Part shown: in pieces, positions 8,654-18,273 of the stretch
How the letters are laid out: every line of letters begins with the position of its first letter
How positions within the stretch are numbered: position 1 is the first letter of the stretch
NCBI RefSeq assembly: GCF_009649685.1
Contig: NZ_WJPK01000003.1
Location: 124,001-188,000, forward strand
Reading direction: 5' to 3'
Length of the DNA stretch: 64,000 nt
Origin: Flavobacteriaceae bacterium EG-1
GTDB taxonomy: Bacteria; Bacteroidota; Bacteroidia; Flavobacteriales; Flavobacteriaceae
Made by a program: the position numbers and the translations under genes
Notes under the pieces: model-generated
Told to the model about the DNA's origin: nothing
Databases searched by the model: none
The model's input: only the letters and a program-made list of their open reading frames with translations

Positions 8654-11029
8654 CTATTTTCGAGTATTAATTTTTTCCAGTTTAATTTCGGTAGCTTCTC
8701 CTTTTGTATCTAATATTGTTTTTTCGAAATTTTCTACTTGAGCTTTTACTTCTGTTTCCGTTCCAAAAAAAACTTTCTCTTCAGTCACTTTTTCATCGTT
8801 AACTAGAGTCGTATATGAGATTGTTGCTTGAGCCAAATCCGTATTATTTGAAGTTATTTCGATGTCTGTTTCATTTGCAGATTCATTAAAAACAATACCT
8901 GTAGCATCCATTGCGATACTTGGTGCAATTACTAATGCAACTACAGACATCAATTTAAGTAAGATATTTAATGAAGGTCCAGAAGTATCTTTAAATGGAT
9001 CTCCAACAGTATCACCTACAACAGCAGCCTTATGTGCATCTGTACCCTTACGACCATCGGATTCAATCATCTTCTTAGCGTTATCCCATGCACCACCGGC
9101 GTTTGATTGAAAAATTGCCATTAAAACACCTGCTGAAGTAACACCTGCCAATAAACCACCAAGCATTTCAGCACCGCCTATGAAGCCCACAGCTACTGGG
9201 ACTGCTATTGCTAACAGACCAGGTAACACCATTTCTTTAATAGAAGCTTTCGTAGAAATGTCAACACATTTATCATATTCAGCAAATCCATCCGCTGCGT
9301 CGAAAGTAGCTCTTTGTTCAGGTGTTGCCTTTGACATATCAGAATCAACTGCCCGCATTACCTCCAATGCAGCTTTCAATTGAGGAATATCTCTAAACTG
9401 GCGACGCACTTCCTCAATCATCGCCATTGCCGCACGACCTACTGCATTCATAGACAACGCAGAAAATACAAAAGGTAGCATTGCCCCTACTAGTAGACCT
9501 GCCATAACCGTAGGTTTTGAAACATCTATTGACGAAACGTTAGCCACTTTCATAAAGGCCGAAAATAGAGCTAAAGCTGTTAGAGCAGCAGAAGCAATAG
9601 CAAAACCCTTACCAATAGCTGCAGTAGTGTTACCTACGGCATCCAACTTATCGGTACGTTCGCGTACTTCGGGATCCAATTCTGCCATTTCAGCAATACC
9701 ACCAGCATTATCCGATATAGGACCATACGCATCCACTGCCAATTGAATTCCAGTATTTGCCAACATTCCAACAGCAGCGATTGCAATACCGTAAAGTCCT
9801 GCAAAGTGATGTGAAATTAAAATAGCGGCAGCTATCAAAAGAATTGGAATCATCGTAGACATCATACCAACTCCCAAACCTGAAATAATATTTGTTGCTG
9901 CCCCTGTTTCTGATTGTCGCACAATAGAATTCACAGGTTTCGTACCCGTTCCTGTATAATATTCTGTAATCTTTCCAACTCCCAGTCCAGCTACAAGACC
10001 AGCCAAGGTAGCAAAGAAAATTCCGTTTGCACCAGCTGGTAAACCTTCAACGCTTTCAGGAATTAAAGCATTAATAACAAACCATGAGGCCACTACCATA
10101 AGGCCTGCTGAGCCAAATTCACCAATATTTAACGCTGTTTGTGGGTTTCCACCATCTTTTACTTTTACAAAAAATGTGCCTATAATTGACATGATTATAC
10201 CTACTGCAGCAAGTACAAGTGGTAGATAAACAGCTCCTAAGCCAGCAAAATCTGGAGTAATAATGAAAGCACCCAAAACCATTGTTCCAATTATAGAACC
10301 AACATAAGACTCAAATAAGTCAGCTCCCATACCAGCAACATCACCCACATTATCACCTACATTATCTGCAATAGTAGCAGGATTTAATGGGTGATCCTCA
10401 GGAATACCAGCTTCTACCTTACCTACCAAATCTGCTCCAACATCAGCAGCTTTAGTATAAATACCTCCTCCAACTCTAGCAAAAAGAGCAATTGAAGAAG
10501 CACCTAATGAGAAACCAGATAACACATTTAGTACTAAACTTAAATTTTCAGCACCGGGCCACATCATTTGGTATATTACAAATAAACCGCTTAAGCCTAA
10601 CACACCAAGACCAACAACACCTAAGCCCATTACAGCTCCTCCTGCAAATGCAACTTCAAGCGCTTTACCTAAAGATGTTTTAGCTGCTTGAGTTGTTCTT
10701 ACATTAGCTTTAGTCGCCACTTTCATACCAATAAATCCGGCCAAGGCAGAACAAATAGCCCCTATTACAAAAGATAAAGCTACCATTCCATTAGAACCAG
10801 TTTCATTACTTCCTTTGAAGAACAGCAAAATAGCTACAGCTATTACAAAGATTGCTAATATTTTATACTCCGCTTTTAAGAAAGACATAGCCCCATCTGC
10901 TATATTCTTAGCTATTCTAGCCATTTTCACATCACCTACTTCTTGTTTAGATACCCACATGTTCTTCACAAAAACAAATAGAAGGGCCACTACTCCAAAA
11001 ACTGGTAATAATTGAATTAATAATTCCAT
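8654..11029 (-). CDS. hppA: Membrane-bound ion-pumping pyrophosphatase
   Basis: A 791-residue polytopic protein of the H+/Na+-translocating pyrophosphatase family, coupling PPi hydrolysis to ion transport across the inner membrane. Signatures: [17 protein letters not shown] (188-204), [16 protein letters not shown] (222-237), [16 protein letters not shown] (433-448) and [15 protein letters not shown] (672-686). The motif [10 protein letters not shown] (466-475) has Ala at the site where K+-independent enzymes carry Lys, so the K+-dependent subfamily is expected. H+ versus Na+ cannot be settled here. After the last helix (about 705) an unusual ~85-residue polar tail follows ([11 protein letters not shown] and beyond), making the protein longer than the family norm. 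The soluble pyrophosphatase gene lies upstream on the same strand. Confidence 0.95.
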   Translation of the reverse strand: MELLIQLLPVFGVVALLFVFVKNMWVSKQEVGDVKMARIAKNIADGAMSFLKAEYKILAIFVIAVAILLFFKGSNETGSNGMVALSFVIGAICSALAGFIGMKVATKANVRTTQAAKTSLGKALEVAFAGGAVMGLGVVGLGVLGLSGLFVIYQMMWPGAENLSLVLNVLSGFSLGASSIALFARVGGGIYTKAADVGADLVGKVEAGIPEDHPLNPATIADNVGDNVGDVAGMGADLFESYVGSIIGTMVLGAFIITPDFAGLGAVYLPLVLAAVGIIMSIIGTFFVKVKDGGNPQTALNIGEFGSAGLMVVASWFVINALIPESVEGLPAGANGIFFATLAGLVAGLGVGKITEYYTGTGTKPVNSIVRQSETGAATNIISGLGVGMMSTMIPILLIAAAILISHHFAGLYGIAIAAVGMLANTGIQLAVDAYGPISDNAGGIAEMAELDPEVRERTDKLDAVGNTTAAIGKGFAIASAALTALALFSAFMKVANVSSIDVSKPTVMAGLLVGAMLPFVFSALSMNAVGRAAMAMIEEVRRQFRDIPQLKAALEVMRAVDSDMSKATPEQRATFDAADGFAEYDKCVDISTKASIKEMVLPGLLAIAVPVAVGFIGGAEMLGGLLAGVTSAGVLMAIFQSNAGGAWDNAKKMIESDGRKGTDAHKAAVVGDTVGDPFKDTSGPSLNILLKLMSVVALVIAPSIAMDATGIVFNESANETDIEITSNNTDLAQATISYTTLVNDEKVTEEKVFFGTETEVKAQVENFEKTILDTKGEATEIKLEKINTRK

Positions 11030-11103
11030 ATTTAATTAGTTATTTAATTGGTTTATAAGTTGTTTTTAAACGACGCCTAATGTAGTAAAATTGATGAGAA
11101 TAA

Positions 11104-11139
11104 AAAAAAGCCATTCTTATTTAAAAGAATGGCTTTTTT
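11104..11139 (-). terminator. Terminator between ppa and hppA
   Basis: AAAAAAGCCATTCTT and AAGAATGGCTTTTTT form a 15-bp stem with a 6-nt loop, flanked by A and T runs on both sides. It lies just after the ppa stop and before hppA (both minus), so it probably separates the two transcripts. Confidence 0.88.
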
Positions 11140-11155
11140 TTAGACGTTTTTTTAA

Positions 11156-11683
11156 TTATATCATAAAAGTTCGCTTGTCTTTGTGCTCGCTTTCATTATA
11201 TCTTTTTACACATTCGTGATAGATTTTTATTGCTTGTTCAGCATTACCCCATCCACCAACATCAACCTTCTTCTTTTCTAAATCTTTATATACTTGGAAG
11301 AAATGTTCGATTTCTTTAATTCTATGAGGATTAATATCAGCTAAATCATTTTTCTGATTCCAAATTGGATCAGATACAGGTACACAAATTATTTTTTCAT
11401 CTGGTCCTTTTTCATCCTCCATATAAAACACACCAATAGGTTTTACTTCAACAACAACCATTGGGTACGTAGGTTCTGTACACATTACCAAAACATCTAA
11501 TGGATCTTGATCCATGGCCAAAGTCTCAGGAATAAAACCATAATCTCCCGGATACATCATTGATGAAAACAAGGTTCTGTCAAATCTGATTTTATTTAAT
11601 GTGAAGTCGTATTCATATTTATTTCTACTCCCTTTAGGAATTTCAATTAAAACATCAAAAACTATAGGTTTGCTTTTAGCCAT
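11156..11683 (-). CDS. ppa: Soluble inorganic pyrophosphatase, family I
   Basis: A 175-residue family I pyrophosphatase, hydrolysing PPi to two phosphates in the cytoplasm. The metal-binding signature DQDPLDVLVM starts at D58 (D58, D60, D63), preceded by MMYPGDYGFIPETL (42-55) and the substrate-contact IPKGSRNKYEYD (15-26). Length matches prokaryotic family I enzymes. Having soluble and membrane PPases side by side suggests the cell can either dissipate PPi or conserve its energy; a terminator between them points to separate control. Confidence 0.95.
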   Translation of the reverse strand: MAKSKPIVFDVLIEIPKGSRNKYEYDFTLNKIRFDRTLFSSMMYPGDYGFIPETLAMDQDPLDVLVMCTEPTYPMVVVEVKPIGVFYMEDEKGPDEKIICVPVSDPIWNQKNDLADINPHRIKEIEHFFQVYKDLEKKKVDVGGWGNAEQAIKIYHECVKRYNESEHKDKRTFMI

Positions 11684-11828
11684 TTATATCATTTTTTTAA
11701 AGCTGCGAAGTTACTAAAAAATAGAGGTTTGTTAGTGTTGAAACGACAAAAAGCCGGGTAAATTATACTTAACTTAACTAATAATTATTGAAAGCTTAAA
11801 ACATAATTAAAATGAAGAAAAAGTAAGG

Positions 11829-14330
11829 TTAAAAATTAAACCCAAAAGTGCCTGTAACACCGAATCTTCTTGCATCTGGGTTATCTAAATAATTACCTCT
11901 AAAGTTGAAATCAATTCTAAAAATTTTGAAGATGTTACCAATACCAAATGAGTACTCGTAATAAATTTTATCTGAGGGCGCCTGTAATGGTGTAGTTCCT
12001 GCTGCTGGAGCGTTTAAGGCTAAGTTTTCGTCAGATAAATCACCCCAAACTCCACGCAAACCTATAATCTCTCTTAAGTTCAATTTTCGAATTAAGGGAA
12101 TTCTCGAAAATAACCTTCCATTAAAATTATGTTCTAAATGTACCGATGCATAAGTATCCGTTACAAACTCATAAAAATCAAGGTTTGGAAACGTACCATA
12201 ATTTGAGAAGAAAGTTTGGTTACCAGGTACGACACTTAGAAGACCCAATGGAACTTCACCAAAAGTTTTACCTAATTCAACAGTACTTGTTAACCTACCA
12301 AATCCTCCCACTTGCCATGGCTGGCTATAAGAAAATTGTAATTTATCATAATCAAAATCGCTACCCCAAATACCATCGATACCTTTAGTATATTTCAGTA
12401 AAATTGTACTATAATTATCATTGATATCTCTTCTTTCTACACCATAGCCTATAGTTCTTTTTCCAGGTGTATAAATAATAATAGTCTGAAAATCGAACTG
12501 TTCTATTTCCGAAGCAATACCACCTGAAATATTTGGATTAATATAATCTAAGCTAAAATCTTGTGGCAGGGCCGAACTCAAGGTTCTAAATGTCCCTCCA
12601 ACACCTATTCTGAAATTAGTTAGGGGTTCCATTTCAACATTAAATGCACTTAAATTTATATTAGTTAGTCTATTGTTTGCCCCAACTGTTAACAAGGATG
12701 ACGAGGCAATACTTCTACCTAAAACGTCATTAGTAGCAGTTAAACTCACACCTAACTGTTCTATATCTCTTCTATTTCCACCAGAAACTATTAACCTACT
12801 TTTTTTATCTAAAAGCACTTTTCCGGCAAGACCATGTTTAACCTTATGATCGGCAAAACCATAGGCCATATAACCTTCTACACGCCATGGGTCATTTTCA
12901 CCAAAATAAGTTCTAAGTCCGGCTCTAATTCTAGCCCCTTCTGCATCGTTATAACCAAAAACATCATAAACCGACCCAATATCCAAATTCCATTTATCAA
13001 TTTCTACATACCCAGAACCTAAAATACTTACTATATTATAATACGATTTAAATTTAGGAACCGTTTTTAAGGTGTCTAATAATTGATAAATACCTGTCTC
13101 GTCTTTATTCAATGCTTCTAATCTATTCTCTTTCCAGAACGAATCGTCTTTTACTATTGTAGCGGGGTCAAATGGGTTTTTATCTACCTTATAATATTCT
13201 TTTGGAAGTTCTTTATCAAACTCATAATTATCATATACTGTGGTACGCTTACCGTATACCCCTCGCGATTTTTCTTTCTTTTGAAAGCTAAAATCACTCA
13301 ACATATAGTCTCTTTTTAAAAGAAAAACAGAATCATTAACAACATCAAACTCTTGTTCAATATAAATCTCTTTTACCCAATTTATATTAGCGCTCTTTGT
13401 AACTTCAAGATTTATGTTTTTTATTGCATAAGTAGAATCGTTCACCCAAAAATCTCCTTTAAAAGTAAGTTCATTTTTTCTTCTCGGATAATACACAATA
13501 TTGTAGCACCACTTATTATCTACAAAAGCACTATCGCGCAAAGCATAATTATATGTATCGACACCTGTGCGGGATAATGGGCTCGTAAAACTCTTATCAA
13601 AAAATTTTAAATAATTATCATAAATATCATAGTCTTGATATAGATCAGAAACAAAAGCCAGTATCGCCTGATTATTATCAAAACCAGAATTCTTATTACC
13701 AATTATTTTTTCCTTTTCTTCATTAAGGATATTGTCACCATTTACTTTCGAAAATGTTTCATTCAAAAATATTGGAAGGTATGTTTTACCAGTTATACGA
13801 GAAGTATCTAAATCATCAAAGACAAATTCAAGACCTTTAAAGATTTTCTTTTTCATTAAAGCACTGTCAATAGTATTTAAGTCAAATTCTATTTTCTCAT
13901 ATTTATTAAAAGCATATTGTTTGAATTTACGAACTCCATTCTCACGCTTTTTTGCCCAAATTTTCTTGAGTATTTCAACGGCTGGGTTATTTTTTTTTGA
14001 TTGCTTTCCAGAAATTAATATAACCTCATTTAGTTGTTCTGTTTCTTCCTCCATTTTAATCACCATGTCGTAAGATACTTTCTGTGATAAAGGAATTTCC
14101 TGTGTTTTGAATCCTAAAAACGAAATAATTAAAGATTCATAGGTATTATCAGACTCCATATAAAATCGTCCATCATCATTAGTTATGGTACCTTCTGTTG
14201 AATTTTTAAAAAGTACATTTGCAAAAGCAACAGGGTCACCAAAATCATCTACAACTATACCACCCACTTTACTTTGGGCAGTTGCAAAAAATGAAATAGT
14301 AAAGAATAATAGGACAAATAATTTATTCAT
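11829..14330 (-). CDS. DUF5686/carboxypeptidase-regulatory-like outer-membrane protein
   Basis: 833 residues. A signal peptide (about 1-18, ending FFATAQ) is followed by a carboxypeptidase-regulatory-like beta domain (about 20-100: VGGIVVDDFGDPVAFANV, TNDDGRFYME). A long DUF5686-type region and many alternating beta strands end in a terminal phenylalanine (FGVTGTFGFNF), as expected of an outer-membrane beta-barrel. It resembles the TonB-receptor-like family of Bacteroidota that lacks the plug domain. The function is unknown; a surface or transport role is inference. It is a single gene with no close co-oriented partner. Confidence 0.82.
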   Translation of the reverse strand: MNKLFVLLFFTISFFATAQSKVGGIVVDDFGDPVAFANVLFKNSTEGTITNDDGRFYMESDNTYESLIISFLGFKTQEIPLSQKVSYDMVIKMEEETEQLNEVILISGKQSKKNNPAVEILKKIWAKKRENGVRKFKQYAFNKYEKIEFDLNTIDSALMKKKIFKGLEFVFDDLDTSRITGKTYLPIFLNETFSKVNGDNILNEEKEKIIGNKNSGFDNNQAILAFVSDLYQDYDIYDNYLKFFDKSFTSPLSRTGVDTYNYALRDSAFVDNKWCYNIVYYPRRKNELTFKGDFWVNDSTYAIKNINLEVTKSANINWVKEIYIEQEFDVVNDSVFLLKRDYMLSDFSFQKKEKSRGVYGKRTTVYDNYEFDKELPKEYYKVDKNPFDPATIVKDDSFWKENRLEALNKDETGIYQLLDTLKTVPKFKSYYNIVSILGSGYVEIDKWNLDIGSVYDVFGYNDAEGARIRAGLRTYFGENDPWRVEGYMAYGFADHKVKHGLAGKVLLDKKSRLIVSGGNRRDIEQLGVSLTATNDVLGRSIASSSLLTVGANNRLTNINLSAFNVEMEPLTNFRIGVGGTFRTLSSALPQDFSLDYINPNISGGIASEIEQFDFQTIIIYTPGKRTIGYGVERRDINDNYSTILLKYTKGIDGIWGSDFDYDKLQFSYSQPWQVGGFGRLTSTVELGKTFGEVPLGLLSVVPGNQTFFSNYGTFPNLDFYEFVTDTYASVHLEHNFNGRLFSRIPLIRKLNLREIIGLRGVWGDLSDENLALNAPAAGTTPLQAPSDKIYYEYSFGIGNIFKIFRIDFNFRGNYLDNPDARRFGVTGTFGFNF

Positions 14331-14529
14331 AATAGCAGTATTCTCTATCAGTTGTAAACAAATAACATACCAAAAAAGACAATTTTAAAATATAACTGTT
14401 GCATATGCATTATTCATTTTTTTCGTCTTTGTAATTAAAAATCCTTCATTGACCACCATCATTATTCAGCAAGTTGGCAATTGTTAATAAAGTAGGATTA
14501 AAAGGAAAAAAAAATTATTACAAAAAAAA

Positions 14530-14561
14530 TTGCTTCGCTGACTTTTCTATCAGCGAAGCAA
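14530..14561 (-). terminator. Terminator after pdhB
   Basis: TTGCTTCGCTGA (14530-14541) and TCAGCGAAGCAA (14550-14561) are perfect 12-bp arms with an 8-nt loop. On the minus strand the hairpin follows the pdhB stop and runs into a T-rich tract (A-rich on plus at 14508-14529). Confidence 0.9.
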
Positions 14562-14586
14562 ATGTAACCTTACAATTTGTATTCCT

Positions 14587-15564
14587 TTATCTATACATAA
14601 CTTTTTTGACAGCCTTAACAACATCATTGCTATTTGGCAACCATTCTTCTAATAAAACAGGTGAATATGGTGCAGGGGTGTCAGCAGTATTAATTTTTTC
14701 AATAGGAGCATCTAAATAATCAAATGCATGAGCTTGAACATGAAATGTAATTTCAGTAGCTACATTTCCAAAAGGCCATGCTTCTTCTAAAATTACTAAT
14801 CGGTTAGTTTTCTTTACAGAATTTAATACTGCATCGTAATCTAATGGTTTTACAGTTCGTAAATCAATTATCTCACAGCTAATGCCATCTTCCTCCAGTT
14901 CATCAGCAGCCTTATATGCTTCTTTGATAATTTTTCCAAAAGAAACGATAGTTACATCTGTTCCTTCTCTTTTAATATCTGCTACTCCTAAAGGAATAGT
15001 ATAATCACCTTCAGGCACTTCACCTTTATCACCATACATTTGTTCCGATTCCATAAAAATAACTGGATCGTCATCGCGAATTGCAGATTTCAACAAACCT
15101 TTAGCATCAGCTGGATTTGAAGGAACTACTACTTTTAAACCTGGACAATTTGCATACCAACTTTCGAAAGCTTGAGAGTGCGTTGCTGCCAATTGACCGG
15201 CAGAACCAGTAGGTCCTCTAAATACAATAGGACAAGGAAATTGACCACCAGACATTTGCCGAATTTTTGCAGCATTATTAATTATCTGATCTATTCCTAC
15301 AAGAGCAAAGTTAAACGTCATAAACTCAATTATCGGACGATTGCCCGTCATTGTAGAACCAACACCAATACCTGCAAAACCAAGTTCAGAAATAGGAGTA
15401 TCTAGAACACGATCAGGACCGAACTCGTCTAACATGCCTTTTGATGCCTTATAGGCACCATTATATTCGGCAACTTCTTCACCCATTAAATATACGGTTT
15501 CATCTTGGCGCATCTCTTCAGTCATTGCTTCAGCGATGGCTTGTCTAAATTGTAGTGTTTTCAT
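14587..15564 (-). CDS. pdhB: Pyruvate dehydrogenase E1 component, beta subunit
   Basis: 325 residues, typical of the separate beta subunit of alpha2beta2 2-oxoacid dehydrogenase E1. It starts MKTLQFRQAIAEAMTEEM; GEEVAEYNGAYKASKG and DTPISELGFAGIGVG (with the ThDP-activating Glu near 61) are classic. The C-terminal transketolase domain (SFGKIIKEAYKAADEL) ends in LPNSNDVVKAVKKVMYR. It decarboxylates pyruvate with the alpha subunit, which is not adjacent; in many flavobacteria pdhA is elsewhere with the E2 gene. A branched-chain or acetoin enzyme is a less likely alternative. It is divergent from etfB across a 182-bp gap. Confidence 0.92.
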   Translation of the reverse strand: MKTLQFRQAIAEAMTEEMRQDETVYLMGEEVAEYNGAYKASKGMLDEFGPDRVLDTPISELGFAGIGVGSTMTGNRPIIEFMTFNFALVGIDQIINNAAKIRQMSGGQFPCPIVFRGPTGSAGQLAATHSQAFESWYANCPGLKVVVPSNPADAKGLLKSAIRDDDPVIFMESEQMYGDKGEVPEGDYTIPLGVADIKREGTDVTIVSFGKIIKEAYKAADELEEDGISCEIIDLRTVKPLDYDAVLNSVKKTNRLVILEEAWPFGNVATEITFHVQAHAFDYLDAPIEKINTADTPAPYSPVLLEEWLPNSNDVVKAVKKVMYR

Positions 15565-15746
15565 AAAATTTTAATATCAGAATTGTAGTTTCTGCAAAGC
15601 GGAAACAAAAATAATAAAATAAGACACAGAAATTCACTGAATTAAATCAAATTTATTCGTAAATTTATTATGCATGCATAGTATTTTCGGTTTTTAATAC
15701 TTATCTTAGCCTTTAAAATTAGATGATTCATACTTAATAAATACCT

Positions 15747-16487
15747 ATGAAAATATTAGTCTGCATTAGCAACGTTCCTGATACCACCGCAAAAATCAAC
15801 TTTACTGATGGTGATACCAAGTTTGACACCAATGGAGTTCAATTTGTGATTAATCCAAATGATGAATTTGGCCTAACGCGAGCCATGTGGTTTAAAGAAA
15901 AACAACAAGCAACTGTGCATGTCGCCACTGTAGGTGACGCCTCAGTTGAACCTACTATGAGAAAAGCATTAGCAATTGGTGCTGATGAAGCTATACGAAT
16001 AAATGCAAACCCATCAGATGGTTTTTTTGTAGCTAGCCAATTAGCAGAAGTTGCTAAGAATGGTGCGTACGATTTAGTAATTGGAGGTAGAGAATCCATA
16101 GATTACAACGGAGGAATGGTACCAGGGATCTTGGCTAGTCTTTTAGATATGAATTTTGTAAACGCTTGTATTAGTTTAGAAATAGATGGAAATAACGCCA
16201 CTGCAATTCGTGAAATAGATGGAGGAAAAGAAACTTTAAGTACTAACTTACCATTAGTAATAGGCGGGCAAAAAGGTTTGGTAGCAGAAAGTGATTTACG
16301 AATACCAAATATGCGTGGAATAATGATGGCACGTAAAAAAACTTTGTCGGTCGTAGAACCAATTGATGCAAATAGTACCACTAAAGACACTAAGTTTGAA
16401 AAGCCAGCGGCAAAAGGAGCTGTTAAATTAGTAGACAATGTTGATGATTTAATCAACTTATTACATAATGAGGCGAAAGTCATTTAA
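15747..16487 (+). CDS. etfB: Electron transfer flavoprotein, beta subunit
   Basis: 246 residues, the standard length for EtfB. It begins MKILVCISNVPDTTAKINF. The AMP-binding region is present (ATVGDASVEPTMRKALAIGADEAIRI, about 65-90, then GGRESIDYNGGMVPGILA near 112-129), as is the recognition-loop region PLVIGGQKGLVAESDLRIPNMRGIM. The protein pairs with EtfA to carry electrons from acyl-CoA and other dehydrogenases to the quinone pool through ETF:quinone oxidoreductase, which is not in this window. etfA follows after 79 bp containing a hairpin. Confidence 0.96.
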   Translation: MKILVCISNVPDTTAKINFTDGDTKFDTNGVQFVINPNDEFGLTRAMWFKEKQQATVHVATVGDASVEPTMRKALAIGADEAIRINANPSDGFFVASQLAEVAKNGAYDLVIGGRESIDYNGGMVPGILASLLDMNFVNACISLEIDGNNATAIREIDGGKETLSTNLPLVIGGQKGLVAESDLRIPNMRGIMMARKKTLSVVEPIDANSTTKDTKFEKPAAKGAVKLVDNVDDLINLLHNEAKVI

Positions 16488-16500
16488 AAATAATAAAGCT

Positions 16501-16545
16501 AAATCCAATAACTATCGCATGTGCGATAATACGATAATTGGATTT
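16501..16545 (+). repeat. Stable palindromic hairpin between etfB and etfA
   Basis: Outer arms AAATCCAAT (16501-16509) and ATTGGATTT (16537-16545) enclose an inner palindromic stem TATCGCA/TGTGCGATA around 16513-16528. It looks like a REP-type or mRNA-stability hairpin inside an operon. There is no T-tract, so it is not a simple terminator. Confidence 0.55.
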
Positions 16546-16566
16546 ATTAATTCGAAATAATAAATT

Positions 16567-17535
16567 ATGTCAGTTCTAGTATATACAGAAACAGAAAACG
16601 GTTCATTTAAAAAAAGTGCTTTTGAAGTAGCATCGTATGCAAATTCAGTAGCTGAGCAAATGGGTACAAGTGCTACAGCTATTAGTTTTAATTCTTCCGA
16701 AACAGACACTTTGGGAACTTATGGTATCTCTAAAGTTTTAAACATTACAAATGAAAATTTAAAATCTTTTAATGCCAAAGCTTATGCTCACTCGATTGTG
16801 GAAGCTGCAAAAGCTGAAAATGCAACCGTTATAGTTGTAAGTTCAAGCACAGATTCAAAATTTTTAGCACCTATTATTGCTGCACAATTAAAAGCTGGAT
16901 ATGTACCTAATGTAGTAGCGGCTCCAGAAAGCACAAGTCCATTTACGGTTAAGCGAACCGCATTTAGTAATAAAGGTTTTGCGCAAACACAAATAAATTC
17001 TGAGGTTAAAATCATTGGAGTTTCTAACAATGCATTTGGTGCTCATGAAAATAAAACAAATGCAATAGTTGAAAATTTTGTTCCAACATTAAGTGAAGCA
17101 GATTTTAATGTAAAATCTGTGGATATCGATAAGGCAGTTGGAAAGGTTACAATTGCCGATGCAGACATTGTTGTTTCTGGAGGTAGAGGCTTAAAAGGTC
17201 CTGAAAATTGGGGGATGATAGAAGAATTAGCTGAAGTTTTAGGTGCCGCAACTGCGTGTTCTAAACCTGTTTCAGACATGGGGTGGAGACCACACGGTGA
17301 ACATGTTGGGCAAACAGGAAAACCTGTAGCTAGTAATCTATATATAGCAATAGGTATATCTGGAGCGATTCAGCATTTGGCAGGCGTTAGTGCTTCTAAA
17401 GTAAAAGTTGTTATAAATACTGATGAAGAAGCTCCGTTTTTTAAAGCGGCCGATTATGGTATTGTAGGTGATGCTTTTGAAGTAGTTCCGCAACTAGTTC
17501 AAAAATTAAAAGAATTTAAGGCGCAAAACGCCTAA
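16567..17535 (+). CDS. etfA: Electron transfer flavoprotein, alpha subunit
   Basis: 322 residues, matching EtfA. The C-terminal FAD domain is unmistakable: SGGRGLKGPENWGMIEEL, then ATACSKPVSDMGWRPHGEHVG, GQTGKPVASNLYIAIG, SGAIQHLAGV and INTDEEAPFFKAADYGIVGD. The N-terminal domain starts SVLVYTETENGSFKKSAFE. It forms the FAD-binding half of the ETF heterodimer with the upstream etfB gene product. The etfBA order and strand support an operon ended by the hairpin at 17558-17605. Confidence 0.96.
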   Translation: MSVLVYTETENGSFKKSAFEVASYANSVAEQMGTSATAISFNSSETDTLGTYGISKVLNITNENLKSFNAKAYAHSIVEAAKAENATVIVVSSSTDSKFLAPIIAAQLKAGYVPNVVAAPESTSPFTVKRTAFSNKGFAQTQINSEVKIIGVSNNAFGAHENKTNAIVENFVPTLSEADFNVKSVDIDKAVGKVTIADADIVVSGGRGLKGPENWGMIEELAEVLGAATACSKPVSDMGWRPHGEHVGQTGKPVASNLYIAIGISGAIQHLAGVSASKVKVVINTDEEAPFFKAADYGIVGDAFEVVPQLVQKLKEFKAQNA

Positions 17536-17557
17536 TTTTTGTTAATTTGCGCCCTAG

Positions 17558-17605
17558 AAAGGCCTGTTTAAATAGTTGGTACGCCTTGTGTTTAAACGGC
17601 CTTTT
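17558..17605 (+). terminator. Terminator after etfBA
   Basis: AAAGGCC-T-GTTTAAA (17558-17572) pairs with TTTAAAC-GGCCTTTT (17591-17605) around an 18-nt loop, followed by a T-rich tail. It lies between the etfA stop and the next plus-strand gene. Confidence 0.8.
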
Positions 17606-17622
17606 TCATTTTTATATAGAAT

Positions 17623-18255
17623 ATGAGTTTAGTTCGGCTAAAAATAAAAGGAATTTCATACAGTCAAACCCAAAATGGAGCGTACGCTTTAATTTTAAAT
17701 GAGGTTGATGGTGATCGTAAATTACCTATAGTAATTGGTGCATTTGAAGCGCAATCTATTGCAATTGCTCTTGAAAAAGAAATCAAACCTCCAAGACCAC
17801 TTACTCACGATTTATTTAAAAATTTTTCTGACCGATTTGATATTGTTATTAAACAAGTAATCATTCACAAATTAGTTGATGGCGTATTTTACTCTAGCAT
17901 TATTTGTGAGCGAGAAAAAATTGAAGAAATTATTGATGCGCGTACCAGTGATGCAATAGCTTTGGCATTACGCTTCGATGCCCCTATTTTCACTTACAAA
18001 ACCATTTTAGATAAAGCCGGAATTTATCTTAAATTCTCATCTAAGGATAAAGAAACTGAAGACGATGATGATAGTATTGTTGTAGATGAAATTTTACAAG
18101 AAAGTGAAACAGTAGAAATTGATACAGCTGCTGCAACAAGTGGGTATTCAGAATTAACTATTGATGATTTAAACAAGGAATTAGACAAGGCCGTAGCCAA
18201 CGAAGATTATGAAAAAGCTGCAAAATTGCGAGACGAAATCTCAAAAAGAAACTAA
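17623..18255 (+). CDS. Bifunctional nuclease-family protein (DUF151) with C-terminal UVR motif
   Basis: 210 residues. The N-terminal ~135 residues match the BFN/DUF151 fold: RKLPIVIGAFEAQSIAIALE (about 31-50), DARTSDAIALALRFDAPIFT (about 106-125). The C-terminus has a UvrB/UvrC-type coiled motif (LNKELDKAVANEDYEKAAKLRDEIS, about 179-207), separated by an acidic linker. This arrangement is common in Bacteroidota. DUF151 proteins from plants and Thermotoga are related to nucleases, but the bacterial role is not established. nupC-like transport follows 18 bp downstream, suggesting co-transcription. Confidence 0.88.
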   Translation: MSLVRLKIKGISYSQTQNGAYALILNEVDGDRKLPIVIGAFEAQSIAIALEKEIKPPRPLTHDLFKNFSDRFDIVIKQVIIHKLVDGVFYSSIICEREKIEEIIDARTSDAIALALRFDAPIFTYKTILDKAGIYLKFSSKDKETEDDDDSIVVDEILQESETVEIDTAAATSGYSELTIDDLNKELDKAVANEDYEKAAKLRDEISKRN

Positions 18256-18273
18256 CGGTCACAAAAGCATTTT

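Noticed and set aside
8862-11015. Several plus-strand ORFs inside hppA
   Set aside because: They are antisense shadows of a highly conserved coding region; the minus-strand frame encodes clear pyrophosphatase motifs throughout.
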